DNA from: RUG11462 sp045649405
GTDB lineage: Bacteria; Bacillota; Clostridia; Oscillospirales; Acutalibacteraceae
DNA length: 64,000 nucleotides
Direction of reading: 5' to 3'
Assembly: GCA_045649405.1 (NCBI GenBank)
Contig: JAZRPW010000015.1
Coordinates: 13,378-77,377, forward strand
A program made the position numbers and the translations under genes. Shown here in pieces: positions 9,798 to 19,164 of the stretch. The notes under the pieces are model-generated. The model worked only from the letters and a program-made list of their open reading frames with translations, did no database searches and was not told where the DNA came from. Within the stretch, counting starts at the first letter, position 1. Each line of letters begins with the position of its first letter.

Positions 9798-10649
9798 TTA
9801 ATCAATATTATTGTGTAATTTTGCGGCTTTTAATGTGTTTTTCATTAAAACACCAATTGTCATTGGACCTACGCCACCAGGCACAGGTGTGATGAATGAT
9901 GCTTTTTCAGCAACTTCATCATACTTAACATCGCCACAAAGTTTTCCGTCTTTTCTGTTCATACCAACGTCAATAACAACAGCGCCTTCTTTTACCATAT
10001 CTGCAGTTACAAACTCTGCAATACCAACTGCCGCTACCAAAATGTCAGCTCTTTTGCAAACTTCTTTCAAATTCTTTGTTCTTGAATGGCATGTTGTAAC
10101 AGTACCATTTTTGTGAAGAAGAAGCATACTCATTGGTTTACCAACAATGTTACTTCTACCAATTACAACACATTCTTTGCCTTCAACTTCAATATCATAA
10201 TGATTAAGAAGTTCCATTACACCAGCAGGTGTGCAAGGCAAAAAGTCATAATCACCAATCATAATTTTACCAACGTTAACTGGAGAAAAAGCATCAACAT
10301 CTTTTTTTGCATCTATGTAATCAATTACTGCTTTTTCATCTAAATGTTTTGGTAGGGGCAGTTGACACAAAATTCCGTTAATGTCTTTTCTTTCGTTCAA
10401 AACATCAATAACTTCCAAAAGTTGCTCCATTGTTGTTTCTGCAGGAAGCGCATATTCTTCAGAATAAAAGCCAACTTCTGCGCAAGATTTTTTCTTGTTG
10501 TTAACATATACTCTTGATGCTGGGTCGTCGCCAACAATAATTACTGCAAGACCTGGAGTAATGCCTTTTTCTTTGAGTGCTACTACTTCGTCTGCCACTT
10601 CTTGTTTAATCTTTTTAGATACTAATCTACCATCAATAATATTAGCCAT
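9798..10649 (-). CDS. folD: Bifunctional methylenetetrahydrofolate dehydrogenase / methenyl-THF cyclohydrolase
   Basis: FolD, 283 residues. It interconverts 5,10-methylene-THF and 10-formyl-THF with NADP, supplying one-carbon units for purine and formyl-Met synthesis. The catalytic domain has YVNNKKKSCAEVG (Tyr and Lys of the active site) and GILCQLPLP. The Rossmann domain has VVIGRSNIVGKPMSMLL, and the C-terminal signature is TPVPGGVGPMTIGVLMKNT. Length is normal. Its ATG overlaps the lgt stop by one base, so the two genes are translationally coupled. Confidence 0.97.
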   Translation of the reverse strand: MANIIDGRLVSKKIKQEVADEVVALKEKGITPGLAVIIVGDDPASRVYVNNKKKSCAEVGFYSEEYALPAETTMEQLLEVIDVLNERKDINGILCQLPLPKHLDEKAVIDYIDAKKDVDAFSPVNVGKIMIGDYDFLPCTPAGVMELLNHYDIEVEGKECVVIGRSNIVGKPMSMLLLHKNGTVTTCHSRTKNLKEVCKRADILVAAVGIAEFVTADMVKEGAVVIDVGMNRKDGKLCGDVKYDEVAEKASFITPVPGGVGPMTIGVLMKNTLKAAKLHNNID

Positions 10650-11518
10650 TATTCTGTCTCCTTTGACTCATTATTTTCTTTTTCAACTTCTTCAAAAACA
10701 GAAACATATTTTTCATTTACATTTGTTTTAGATTTTTTAAGACCGATTGTCAACAAAACTACACCAGCAACAACCATAAGCCCAGAAAGAAGCATTGAAA
10801 CTTTTATTGGACTATTGCCAAGATAAAGCGAATCAGTTCTAAAATATTCAATAAAGAACCTACCAAAGCCATACCAAATTAAATAAGAAACGGCAATTTG
10901 GCCAGTAAATTTTCTTTTCTTTGATAAAAAATGTAAAACAACAAAACCAATTGCACACCAAATAGATTCATATAAAAAACAAGGGTGTACAGGCATTTGA
11001 GTGTGCAAATCTTCAACAATTTTGTCACCTGAGATACCAAACCAGGTGCTACCTGTTGTGTAACCATAAGCTTCTTGGTTAACAAAATTACCCCATCTGC
11101 CAATTGACTGACCAATCAAAAAACCAAGGGCAGTTAAATCAAGAGCTGACAAAACATTAACTTTTCTGATTTTACACATTAATACACCAACAATAACAGC
11201 AACCAAAACGCCACCATAAATTGCAAGACCGCCATTGTGAATGTCAAAAAATCTATCAAAACCTAATGAATCATCAAAGATTATATAGTATGCTCTAGCG
11301 CCTACAATAGCAAGTGGTGCTGTTATCAAAACGCAGTCAAGCAATCTGTCAGAATCAATACCAAACTTTTTAGCTCTGTTCATTCCGTAAAGTACTGCTA
11401 AAACAAAACCTAAGGTTATTAAAATTCCATACCAATAAACTCCCCAAGAAGTACCTGGAATTGTAAAAGCAATTGGGTCAAAATTAAAATCAATTCCAAA
11501 AAAAGTGTATTTCATCAT
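10649..11518 (-). CDS. lgt: Prolipoprotein diacylglyceryl transferase
   Basis: Lgt, about 289 residues and multi-pass (seven membrane segments expected). It transfers diacylglycerol from phosphatidylglycerol to the lipobox Cys of prelipoproteins. It shows the hallmark GGLAIYGGVL and IGRWGNFVNQEAYG motifs (essential Arg and Asn) and HPCFLYES. The open frame extends 17 codons further upstream inside the peptidase gene, but GAGGG lies 8 bases before ATG 11518, and MMKYTFF begins the usual N-terminus. The C-terminal about 35 residues are charged and probably cytoplasmic. The window's lipoprotein-like peptide at 22.8 kb could be a substrate. Confidence 0.95.
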   Translation of the reverse strand: MMKYTFFGIDFNFDPIAFTIPGTSWGVYWYGILITLGFVLAVLYGMNRAKKFGIDSDRLLDCVLITAPLAIVGARAYYIIFDDSLGFDRFFDIHNGGLAIYGGVLVAVIVGVLMCKIRKVNVLSALDLTALGFLIGQSIGRWGNFVNQEAYGYTTGSTWFGISGDKIVEDLHTQMPVHPCFLYESIWCAIGFVVLHFLSKKRKFTGQIAVSYLIWYGFGRFFIEYFRTDSLYLGNSPIKVSMLLSGLMVVAGVVLLTIGLKKSKTNVNEKYVSVFEEVEKENNESKETE

Positions 11519-11519
11519 T

Positions 11520-12797
11520 TTACTTTCCCTCGCTTTTGTTAACAATTGAAATTGCTGAATTGTTAACATCCAAAATTTCTTTTAATCTTTCATTTACATC
11601 TTCAACTGTAATGTTAGATATAATATCTAAATCTTCAAATACAGTACCATTGTCAAATGCAGTATCAACCATATTCATAACAATGCTTTCAACTGAATTA
11701 TAGTCACTAACACTCTTGCCGTAATATGCTTTAACATATCTATTAACATCTTGCTTAGACAATCCTGTAGATTTAATCTTTAAAATGTAATCATTAATGA
11801 TGCTTCTTACCATTTCAGGGTCTTTAGATTCACCTTCAACAATTGCACAGGCATAACCAAAACCATTAAAATATTCCGTGCTAAAGTTTTCATTAATTAG
11901 TCCATCATCAAAAAGTTTTTTATAAAGCTCACCATCATTGCCAAAAACACATTTCAAAATTAAATCTGTTAAAATTCTTTCTTTTAATGTTTTTTGTGGC
12001 TTGTCACATTTCTCTTTAAAACCAATTGTAAACATTGGCATACTAATTGGCAAAGAAATTTCAACTTTATCTTTTACAATTTCATATGGTTCTTGTGGCA
12101 TAAACCTTTCAATTTCAATACATTCTTTTGTAACAAGCATTTCATCACAAATTTTAAACACTTCATCAGCGTCAACATTACCCGCAACACAAATGAACAT
12201 ATTATTCAAATTATAGAATGTATTATAGCAATCATACAAAAGGTCTGCATTAATTTTTGCAATTGAATCAATTGTGCCTGCAATATCAATTCTAACTGGG
12301 TGTACTTTATACAAGGCAGTTAAAAGATTGAACAAAACTCTCCAACCAGCATGGTCATCATACATATTAATTTCTTGACCAATAATGCCCTGCTCTTTTC
12401 TAACAGTTTCTTCTGTAAAATAAGGGTGTTGAACAAAGTCAAGCAAAATTCTAAAGTTTTCTTCAAATTTTGATGAGCAAGAAAACAAATAACAAGTTTT
12501 ATCAAAAGAAGTAAAAGCATTTGCAGAAGCGCCTGTTTTAGCAAAACGTTGAAACGCATCCTGCTCTTCTGACTCAAACAATTTATGCTCTAAATAATGT
12601 GCAATGCCTTCAGGCACTTCAATAAACTCACCATTTGATATTCTGAATTTTGTATCAATCGAGCCATAACGAGTGCCAAAGATTGCAAATGAAGATGAAT
12701 AATCTTTCTTTTCACAAACGTAGACAGAAAGGCCTGATTTATGCTTATAAACTTTAATTGATTCATTAATTTTTTCGTTAATAAATTCTTTTACCAT
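11520..12797 (-). CDS. M16-family zinc peptidase, YmfH type
   Basis: A 425-residue pitrilysin/insulinase (M16) protein. The inverted zinc motif is intact: H67-Y-L-E70-H71, with the distal Glu in GQEINMYDD. It is preceded by the typical PEGIAHYLEHKLF context and followed by ASANAFTSFDKT. It pairs with the next gene upstream (no zinc motif) with a one-base overlap, the usual arrangement of an active and an inactive M16 subunit. In Bacillus subtilis the YmfF/YmfH pair is associated with the EF-P 5-aminopentanol modification; equivalence here is inference from sequence type and pairing. No signal peptide, so cytoplasmic. Confidence 0.88.
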   Translation of the reverse strand: MVKEFINEKINESIKVYKHKSGLSVYVCEKKDYSSSFAIFGTRYGSIDTKFRISNGEFIEVPEGIAHYLEHKLFESEEQDAFQRFAKTGASANAFTSFDKTCYLFSCSSKFEENFRILLDFVQHPYFTEETVRKEQGIIGQEINMYDDHAGWRVLFNLLTALYKVHPVRIDIAGTIDSIAKINADLLYDCYNTFYNLNNMFICVAGNVDADEVFKICDEMLVTKECIEIERFMPQEPYEIVKDKVEISLPISMPMFTIGFKEKCDKPQKTLKERILTDLILKCVFGNDGELYKKLFDDGLINENFSTEYFNGFGYACAIVEGESKDPEMVRSIINDYILKIKSTGLSKQDVNRYVKAYYGKSVSDYNSVESIVMNMVDTAFDNGTVFEDLDIISNITVEDVNERLKEILDVNNSAISIVNKSEGK

Positions 12798-14068
12798 TAA
12801 GCATTTTCTCCTTTAAGCCCACCTAAGAAATAAACTGTATCAAGTTTTACTGATTTTGCTTTTTCAACAACATCTTCTCTTGTTACACTTTTAATTTTTT
12901 CAATGTAAGAATCAATTGTCTCTTTTTCATCAAAGACAAGCATTGAATACCAACTTTCAAGTGATGAAGACAAATCAGTAACTGTTGCATAACTATCACA
13001 AAGTGACATTTTAGAAGCTTCTAATTCTTCATCAGCAAAGTTACCATTTTTAATTTCTTCAAGTTGCTCTAAGATTCCATTATAAGCTTTATCTTTATTT
13101 TCTTCTAATACGCCACTATCAACAATAAAGGTTGATTTTCTGCTGTCAAATCTTGCAGCACAATAGTAACACAAACTTTGTTTTTCTCTAACATTAGTGA
13201 AAAGTTTTGAATAAGGTCCACCACCGAACATATCAACAAAAACTTGTGCTTTAACAATATCTTTTCTACAAAAATCTGTATCAACATCAAAGCCCAAACA
13301 AAGTTTACCTTGCGTAACATCTAAATGCTCTTCAACAAAGTTTACCTCTCCGCCAAATTTATGATGGGTTGATAAATTCTTTTTCTCAACATTTCTTTCA
13401 ATGCTTTCAAACTTTTCAGTTATCTTTTCGAAAACATTTTCAGGAGAAGTTTGTGAAACAACATTAACTCTAACAAATGCTTCTTTTAAAAGTTTTGAAA
13501 TAGATTCAACAACTTCTTTATTGGTTAAAGATTTGACTGTTTCAACACTACCATATCTTTCAATACCTGCAGCTTCATCTTTGTACATTGCCTTTTCGGT
13601 ATTAACAATAGCATATCTTCTCTTTTCGTTAATTTCACCTTCAATTTGCTCAATCAACAAACGCTTGTTGTTTTCAAAATCCTCTTGTTTGAACAAACCA
13701 TCATACAAAGGTGGATTAAAAATTGCAGACAAAAGAAGGTCAGTTGCCTTATCAGAAATCTTTTCGCCATTTAAAGCAAATTTATCATCTAAAAAAGTAA
13801 TTGAAAACTTAACAAGTCTCATATCGCCAAACTTAATGATATCACCATTTAAAGAAGCACCATAAAGTTCATTTAACGCTTTATTAAGTTCAGTGTAATT
13901 AGGATAGTCAACTGTTGCGTTCAAAAGCATCATTTGCAAAAGTGAATATGCAGCAATAGTTTTTTCATCTGCTTTAACAAACATATTCACAGTAATTCTT
14001 GATGTTTTAAATTTATTTGTTTGCAAGTGACAACCTTCAACACCATTTGCCAATTTTAAAATATTCAT
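12797..14068 (-). CDS. Inactive M16-like protein, YmfF type
   Basis: A 423-residue M16-fold protein whose first half lacks HxxEH: the equivalent region reads VDYPNYTELNKALNELYGA, so it is a non-catalytic partner. The second half has the usual FGGGPYSKLFTNVREKQSLCYYCAARF segment that contributes substrate-binding residues. It opens the pair with the active peptidase (one-base overlap) and would form the chamber-like heterodimer typical of M16B. By homologue type it corresponds to YmfF, linked to EF-P modification in Bacillus. About 130 bases upstream lies the terminator of the preceding operon, so transcription probably starts in that gap. Confidence 0.85.
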   Translation of the reverse strand: MNILKLANGVEGCHLQTNKFKTSRITVNMFVKADEKTIAAYSLLQMMLLNATVDYPNYTELNKALNELYGASLNGDIIKFGDMRLVKFSITFLDDKFALNGEKISDKATDLLLSAIFNPPLYDGLFKQEDFENNKRLLIEQIEGEINEKRRYAIVNTEKAMYKDEAAGIERYGSVETVKSLTNKEVVESISKLLKEAFVRVNVVSQTSPENVFEKITEKFESIERNVEKKNLSTHHKFGGEVNFVEEHLDVTQGKLCLGFDVDTDFCRKDIVKAQVFVDMFGGGPYSKLFTNVREKQSLCYYCAARFDSRKSTFIVDSGVLEENKDKAYNGILEQLEEIKNGNFADEELEASKMSLCDSYATVTDLSSSLESWYSMLVFDEKETIDSYIEKIKSVTREDVVEKAKSVKLDTVYFLGGLKGENA

Positions 14069-14159
14069 ACAAAATATCCTTACTAAAATATATTTAGATT
14101 ATTATAACACACTTTATAATAGTTTACCATTATTTTTTTTAAAAAATTTGAAAAAAACA

Positions 14160-14196
14160 AATAAAAAAGCGAGATTTTTTCAATCTCGCTTTGATT
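14160..14196 (-). terminator. Terminator of the Gld-like ABC operon
   Basis: An 11-bp stem (AAAGCGAGATT / AATCTCGCTTT, 5-base loop, 14166-14192) is followed on the reverse strand by an A/T-rich tail. It lies directly after the DUF4340 stop codon. Confidence 0.85.
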
Positions 14197-15845
14197 TATT
14201 GTTGATTATTTGGCGAAACGACTTCTTTTCCCTGTCTTAATTGCTCATAATTATAAATTAATGACTCAACTGTTCGTGTAGGAATAAGTCCATCACCAAT
14301 GCCATTTAATTGATATAAATAATAATTTTCATTGTATTTTGTAAATGTAATTACATCTACATCGCCATTTTCTAACTCAATTTCATATTTAAGTGTTGGC
14401 TCGGTATTCAAATAAACATTTTCACCAACAAATTTTGAAACTGAAGCCATTGTTAATCTTTGATAACAAGTTTTGAACCCTTTAGTATCAATTGGAGAAG
14501 AATTTAAAACAACAGTTAATTCTTTTTCAGAAGAATCTTCTGTTACAACCTCATTAAAACTCATTTCATATTTATAAGTTTTATTGTTGTAACTAACATT
14601 AAAGTTTTTAAACAATTCAATGCTCTTTAAATACAAAAGATTATATCTCAAGTTATCAATATTCCACTCAATAAATGGAATTGATTCAGACATTACCATG
14701 AAAATTACAGGAACATCATCAACCACACAAGCACAATAATTATTATCAAAAACACCCGGCTTTGAAATTTTTAAATCATAGGTTGAATTGTTGATTTTAT
14801 ATTCCATTTCTAAATATGGATTATCAAGTCCAAATTTTTTCAAATCATCATATTCTGGTTCAACTTTATAAATACCAGAAGCAGAAAGACCGTTTGCAAA
14901 CGGAGATAATATTGTTGTTATTTTTTCATCATCTGCATACGCCTTAACCGGTTGATTGATAAAATAAACCAAAACATCTTCTTCTGATTGTTTGTAATCT
15001 AAAACAACATTATCAAAGTTTTTACCATTTAATTTAATCTCATCAAAGAAAGATAATGTGCCGTTTGAAAAATAATCTTTGTTATCATCATTTTCAACAA
15101 TTTGATTGATAATGGTTGTGTCAATAAGACTGTCAAATGTTGCAGAAAAATCTTCATAAACAGAGCCTTCTGCAATATAAATGCCTTCTTTTAATGAAGT
15201 TGAAACATAGTAATAACCATCATTAGTTGCAACGGGGTCGCCAACTTTAATGTCAAATTCACTACCGTCTGCCATAGTAACAGCAACGCTAATTACAGGG
15301 TTATCAAGCCCACAGTCTTTAGCTGAATACTTACTATCAAGTTTTGAAATAGCAGTAACCGTAAACAAAGAATCATAAAAACCAGTCACAAAATCAAAGT
15401 TTATAGGGATTTCCTCGCTAACACCTTGTAATTTGAATTTAACTTCTTTATCACTAGTTTTAAAAGGTACACAAACAAATTCATCTGTTTCGTTTTTAAT
15501 TACAATTTTTAAAACATTTGAAAGCGCATTTTCATCAGCATTTTTCATTGATTTAAGACTAACATTTGCTGATGATGTCAACGAAAATGAAGTATCAGGT
15601 GTTGTTGGCTCAACATTTTCATTTTCTTGTTTAACAGGCCAAAACTTAACAACCGAGAAAATGCTTCCACCTAACACTAACAATAAACACAACAAGCCAC
15701 ACAAAAGTTTTGTGTAAGTATTTGTTTTCTTTTTAGGATTTGTTAGAATTTCATTATTATCACTGTTAAAAATTGTTGAGTTTTCAAATTCTTGTTCTAT
15801 TTTCTTTTCGTAATTTTCAAATGAATTTTTATCATTTTTATTCAT
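14196..15845 (-). CDS. DUF4340 domain membrane-anchored protein
   Basis: A 549-residue protein with a cytoplasmic N-terminal tail of about 50 residues, one hydrophobic segment (about 46-68, LLCGLLCLLLVLGGSIFSVV) and a large extracytoplasmic part with repeated beta-rich DUF4340-like segments (SKLDSKYSAKDCGLDNPVISV and a second GLDNPYLEMEYKI copy). Function is unknown. DUF4340 proteins commonly accompany GldG/GldA-type ABC transporters, and this one is the last gene of such an operon (22 bases after the GldG-like gene). It is probably an accessory subunit on the outer face. The start is ATG with GGAG 8 bases upstream. Confidence 0.8.
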   Translation of the reverse strand: MNKNDKNSFENYEKKIEQEFENSTIFNSDNNEILTNPKKKTNTYTKLLCGLLCLLLVLGGSIFSVVKFWPVKQENENVEPTTPDTSFSLTSSANVSLKSMKNADENALSNVLKIVIKNETDEFVCVPFKTSDKEVKFKLQGVSEEIPINFDFVTGFYDSLFTVTAISKLDSKYSAKDCGLDNPVISVAVTMADGSEFDIKVGDPVATNDGYYYVSTSLKEGIYIAEGSVYEDFSATFDSLIDTTIINQIVENDDNKDYFSNGTLSFFDEIKLNGKNFDNVVLDYKQSEEDVLVYFINQPVKAYADDEKITTILSPFANGLSASGIYKVEPEYDDLKKFGLDNPYLEMEYKINNSTYDLKISKPGVFDNNYCACVVDDVPVIFMVMSESIPFIEWNIDNLRYNLLYLKSIELFKNFNVSYNNKTYKYEMSFNEVVTEDSSEKELTVVLNSSPIDTKGFKTCYQRLTMASVSKFVGENVYLNTEPTLKYEIELENGDVDVITFTKYNENYYLYQLNGIGDGLIPTRTVESLIYNYEQLRQGKEVVSPNNQQ

Positions 15846-15867
15846 TTATTCATCTCCAAAATGAAAA

Positions 15868-17451
15868 TTATCTTCTCTTTCTAATTACAAACAAAATAAC
15901 GCCAAGCACAACAGTAAGCACTGGAATAATTACAACACAAATTGCAAAAATCACATAAGATTGAGTTTGTGTTGGAGTAAATGAAGAATAATCAATTTGT
16001 TTGTTTGCAATTTCATATGTTTCACTTACTCTGTTTGCACAAGTGTTAAGCAATGACAACATCAATGAGTCATTTGCTAAATAACTTGTATTTGAATATT
16101 CACTGCCAATAAAATCAACTGAAGCAATTGCAAGAACATTTGAAAATCTTGCAGCATCTTTTTCTGTGTCTTCGGTTACATATCTACTTAAAACAACTGA
16201 AGAATAAGAAGATTGATTTTGCACGTTAGGGTCCCAACTGCTTGAAGCTTTGTAAGGTTTAACTACGCAAGTGTCAGAAGACTTTACAATTTCATGAGTA
16301 GTAAATTTACCACTTGCTTCATATTTAAGTTTCATAGGTCTTAAATTTTGTGAAATGTAAGACAAATTAGAATTGATTTTTGTTGTGAACTCAGATTCAG
16401 CATCTTCAAGCAAAATGATTTCATTTGAGTTTGAAGCGTGTTTATTGTCATCTGTTTCATACACAGTACCATCTTCAAAAATGATACCCCACTCTTCAAG
16501 CAAACCATCAAGATTTGGTGTGTCAAATTGAGCGTTAGAAGTGAAATAGATTAAAGTTTTATTGTATTTAAACTTTGAATCGCCTGGTTTACCCAAAAGA
16601 AATTCATCAATTTTCTTAACATCTTTTTCAGATAAATCAAGCGAAGGTGAAGCAATCAAAAGCATTGTTGCATCTTCAGGAATATCTTCTACTGTTAAAT
16701 CGCTAATTTCTTCATATTCATAACCGTTAACATCTAAAGACTTAACATAATCAGAAACATCAGCGCTACCATAGCCAGTAAGAACTGCAATTTTGTCATT
16801 AGTTTCTTTTGTTACAAAATAAAGAGCTGAGGTCACTGCAGTTTCAACAGAAGAACCGCCAATGTTACCGTAAGAAGTTGAGGTGTAAGATTCATAATCA
16901 GAAACTTCTTCAATTGTATAAAGTTCATCAAAAGTTAAAACTTTATATTTTGTCTTTTCTGTGCCGTTGTCATCATAAGTATAGTCAACAACAATGTCTC
17001 CAAGACTAATGTCAGCATCAGCATATCTTTCTTTGTAAATGTTAAATTCAGGAGTAGTTGCGTCAACAAACTTAACATCGATTTTAGGATTGATTTTCTT
17101 ATAATTTTTCAAAAGTTCAACAGTTTGATTGAAATATTTACCACCAGAATTATCAGTGTAATATTGAGAAATATAAGAAACATAACTGCCCAAATAATAA
17201 TCTTCAGAGCAGGTCAAAATAATTGTCACTGGTTTATCAATTTTCTTGATATATTCTTTATTTTCTTTACTAATTGTGTAGTCAGAAGATGCAGTCATAT
17301 CAATTGAAAAAGCAGTAAAGCGCTCTGACAAAACAGTTGCTAAAACATTGAAAGCAACAAGACAAACCATAAAGATAACAATAATGGTTGTAGAAACTGT
17401 GTTGAATTTAAATTTGTTTTTCTTGTAAAAAGGTATTTTCTCTTTGTTCAT
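15868..17451 (-). CDS. GldG-like ABC transporter auxiliary protein
   Basis: About 527 residues: a short cytoplasmic N-terminus, a membrane anchor at about 20-42, an extracytoplasmic domain of the GldG/DUF7088 plus ABC_transp_aux type (SKENKEYIKKIDKPVTIILTCS and the VAVLTGYG-like IAVLTGYGSADVSDYV segment), and a C-terminal membrane helix with a basic VIRKRR tail. The open frame extends upstream to 17496, but GGGGG at 17460-17464 precedes two ATGs (17454, 17451); 17451 has the better spacing. It works with the ATPase and permease upstream. The substrate is unknown; in Bacteroidetes the homologues are linked to gliding, but there is no gliding machinery here. Confidence 0.82.
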   Translation of the reverse strand: MNKEKIPFYKKNKFKFNTVSTTIIVIFMVCLVAFNVLATVLSERFTAFSIDMTASSDYTISKENKEYIKKIDKPVTIILTCSEDYYLGSYVSYISQYYTDNSGGKYFNQTVELLKNYKKINPKIDVKFVDATTPEFNIYKERYADADISLGDIVVDYTYDDNGTEKTKYKVLTFDELYTIEEVSDYESYTSTSYGNIGGSSVETAVTSALYFVTKETNDKIAVLTGYGSADVSDYVKSLDVNGYEYEEISDLTVEDIPEDATMLLIASPSLDLSEKDVKKIDEFLLGKPGDSKFKYNKTLIYFTSNAQFDTPNLDGLLEEWGIIFEDGTVYETDDNKHASNSNEIILLEDAESEFTTKINSNLSYISQNLRPMKLKYEASGKFTTHEIVKSSDTCVVKPYKASSSWDPNVQNQSSYSSVVLSRYVTEDTEKDAARFSNVLAIASVDFIGSEYSNTSYLANDSLMLSLLNTCANRVSETYEIANKQIDYSSFTPTQTQSYVIFAICVVIIPVLTVVLGVILFVIRKRR

Positions 17452-17467
17452 CATATTAACCCCCTTT

Positions 17468-18172
17468 TTACGCCCAACGTTTTCTGTCAATAACACGAAC
17501 GGTTAAAAACAAGAAAGCGACAATAATACTAATGAAGAAAATGAAATTTGAAATATCAAAAATTCCTTCAGTAAATGTGTAATATCTTTCAGAGAAAGAA
17601 ATCCAATTAATAATTTTGTTTACAGTTGCATTGTTGATAATTGAAGAAACATTTTCAAGCAAAAGCAAGAAGAATGAAACTGCAAAACTACCGACAGCAG
17701 CAACCACTTGACTTTCAGTTAATGTGCTAATAAAACAACCAATTGCAATGAGTGAGCCAGCAAACAAAAGCATTCCAACAACATTTCCTAAAAAAATTGT
17801 GAAATCAGGCACAGCTCCAAAAAACAAAAACACAAAGTTGTAAACAGCCATAAAAGCAATGAATACGCTAAAATACAAAAACGCTGCTAAAAACTTGCCA
17901 ACAACAATTGAATAAATGCTAACCGGTGAAGTAAGCAACAATTGGTCTGTTTTTTGTTTTTTCTCTTCTGAAAACAATCTCATTGTAATAACTGGCACAA
18001 CAAAGAAAATGATTGTAATCATTGAGCTGAAAACATAGGTCATATCTGCAGAGCCAAATGAAAAAGCGTAAGTATAATAAAAACCACCGAACAATAACAA
18101 TACACATAAAATTGCGTAACCTAAAGGTGAAGAAAAATAATTTCTAAATTCTCTTTTAATAATTGAACTCAT
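17468..18172 (-). CDS. ABC-2 type transporter permease (GldF-like)
   Basis: A 234-residue integral membrane protein with about six hydrophobic helices. The N-terminus IIKREFRNYFSSPLGYAI is the typical start of Gld/Nos-type ABC-2 permeases, followed by LFSEEKKQKTDQLLLTSPVSIYSIVVGK, a conserved cytoplasmic coupling segment. Its ATG overlaps the stop of the ATPase gene and it is followed closely by the GldG-like gene. It forms the membrane channel of the exporter; substrate unknown. Confidence 0.9.
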   Translation of the reverse strand: MSSIIKREFRNYFSSPLGYAILCVLLLFGGFYYTYAFSFGSADMTYVFSSMITIIFFVVPVITMRLFSEEKKQKTDQLLLTSPVSIYSIVVGKFLAAFLYFSVFIAFMAVYNFVFLFFGAVPDFTIFLGNVVGMLLFAGSLIAIGCFISTLTESQVVAAVGSFAVSFFLLLLENVSSIINNATVNKIINWISFSERYYTFTEGIFDISNFIFFISIIVAFLFLTVRVIDRKRWA

Positions 18173-19164
18173 TATTCATTCTCCTCCTTCTCTTTTTTAG
18201 CATTCAATGAACGCTCAATAGCTTCAGTGTTGAAAGATTCATCAGTAAGACGCAAGAAAATGTCTTCCAATGACAATTCATTACTTGCCATTTTATAAAT
18301 TGCAAAGTTGTTCAAACTTGCCATGTTGAAAACTTCTTTTCTAATGTCATAACCTGCAATTGGCTCAACGTTAAATTCACAAGTACCGTTTGAGTTTTCT
18401 CTAACAAACATAACAGATTTAACGCCAGAAACGGCTTTTAATTCTTTTTCAATTTTTTCTTTCTTGCCTTCAAAAACTAGTGATAATGAATGGTCATCTG
18501 AAAGATTTGTTGAAAGATTTTCAGGTGTATCATCAGCAATAATTTTACCCTTGTTGATAACAACAACTCTGTCACAAACTGCTTGAATTTCAGAAAGAAT
18601 GTGAGAAGATAAAATTACTGTGTGGTGTTTACCAAGCATTCTTATAAGGTTTCTGATTTCAATAATTTGTTTAGGGTCAAGACCAACTGTTGGCTCGTCC
18701 AAAATAAGTACTTTTGGGTTGCCGATAAGAGCTGCCGCAATACCAACTCTTTGGCGATAACCTTTTGAAAGGTTTTTGATAAGTCTGTGATAAACATTCT
18801 TAATTTTAACAAGTTTACAAATTTCTTCAATGTGAGGTCCTTTAGGCAACTTAACGCCTTTCAATTCATAAACAAAGTTAAGATATTCTCTAACAGTCAT
18901 ATCAAGATAAAGTGGAGGTATTTCTGGCAAATAACCAATTTGCTTTTTAGCCTCTTTTGGTTGCTCTAAAATGTCATAACCATTAATCACAACACTACCA
19001 TCGGTTGCTGACAAATAACCAGTAATAATATTCATAGTAGTAGATTTACCAGCACCGTTTGGTCCCAAAAAGCCCAAAATTTCTCCATCATTAATTTCAA
19101 AAGTAATATCATTTACAGCTAAATGTCCGCCGTAATCTTTTGTGAGATTTTTTATCTCTATCAT
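18172..19164 (-). CDS. ABC transporter ATP-binding protein (GldA/Nos-like)
   Basis: A 330-residue ATPase. Walker A is GPNGAGKST (about 34-42), then the Q-loop YLPEIPPLY, signature LSKGYRQRVGIAAALI, Walker B VLILDEPTVGLD and switch His in ILSSHIL. The last about 100 residues (after 225) form the C-terminal regulatory domain of the DUF4162 type seen in ABC-2 exporters. First gene of the ATPase-permease-GldG-DUF4340 operon. ATG with GAGAGGAAG upstream. Confidence 0.93.
   Translation of the reverse strand: MIEIKNLTKDYGGHLAVNDITFEINDGEILGFLGPNGAGKSTTMNIITGYLSATDGSVVINGYDILEQPKEAKKQIGYLPEIPPLYLDMTVREYLNFVYELKGVKLPKGPHIEEICKLVKIKNVYHRLIKNLSKGYRQRVGIAAALIGNPKVLILDEPTVGLDPKQIIEIRNLIRMLGKHHTVILSSHILSEIQAVCDRVVVINKGKIIADDTPENLSTNLSDDHSLSLVFEGKKEKIEKELKAVSGVKSVMFVRENSNGTCEFNVEPIAGYDIRKEVFNMASLNNFAIYKMASNELSLEDIFLRLTDESFNTEAIERSLNAKKEKEENE

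Noticed and set aside
11518..11569. Upstream start for lgt inside the M16 peptidase gene
   Set aside because: No ribosome binding site there; GAGGG is correctly spaced to ATG 11518 and the usual Lgt N-terminus starts there.
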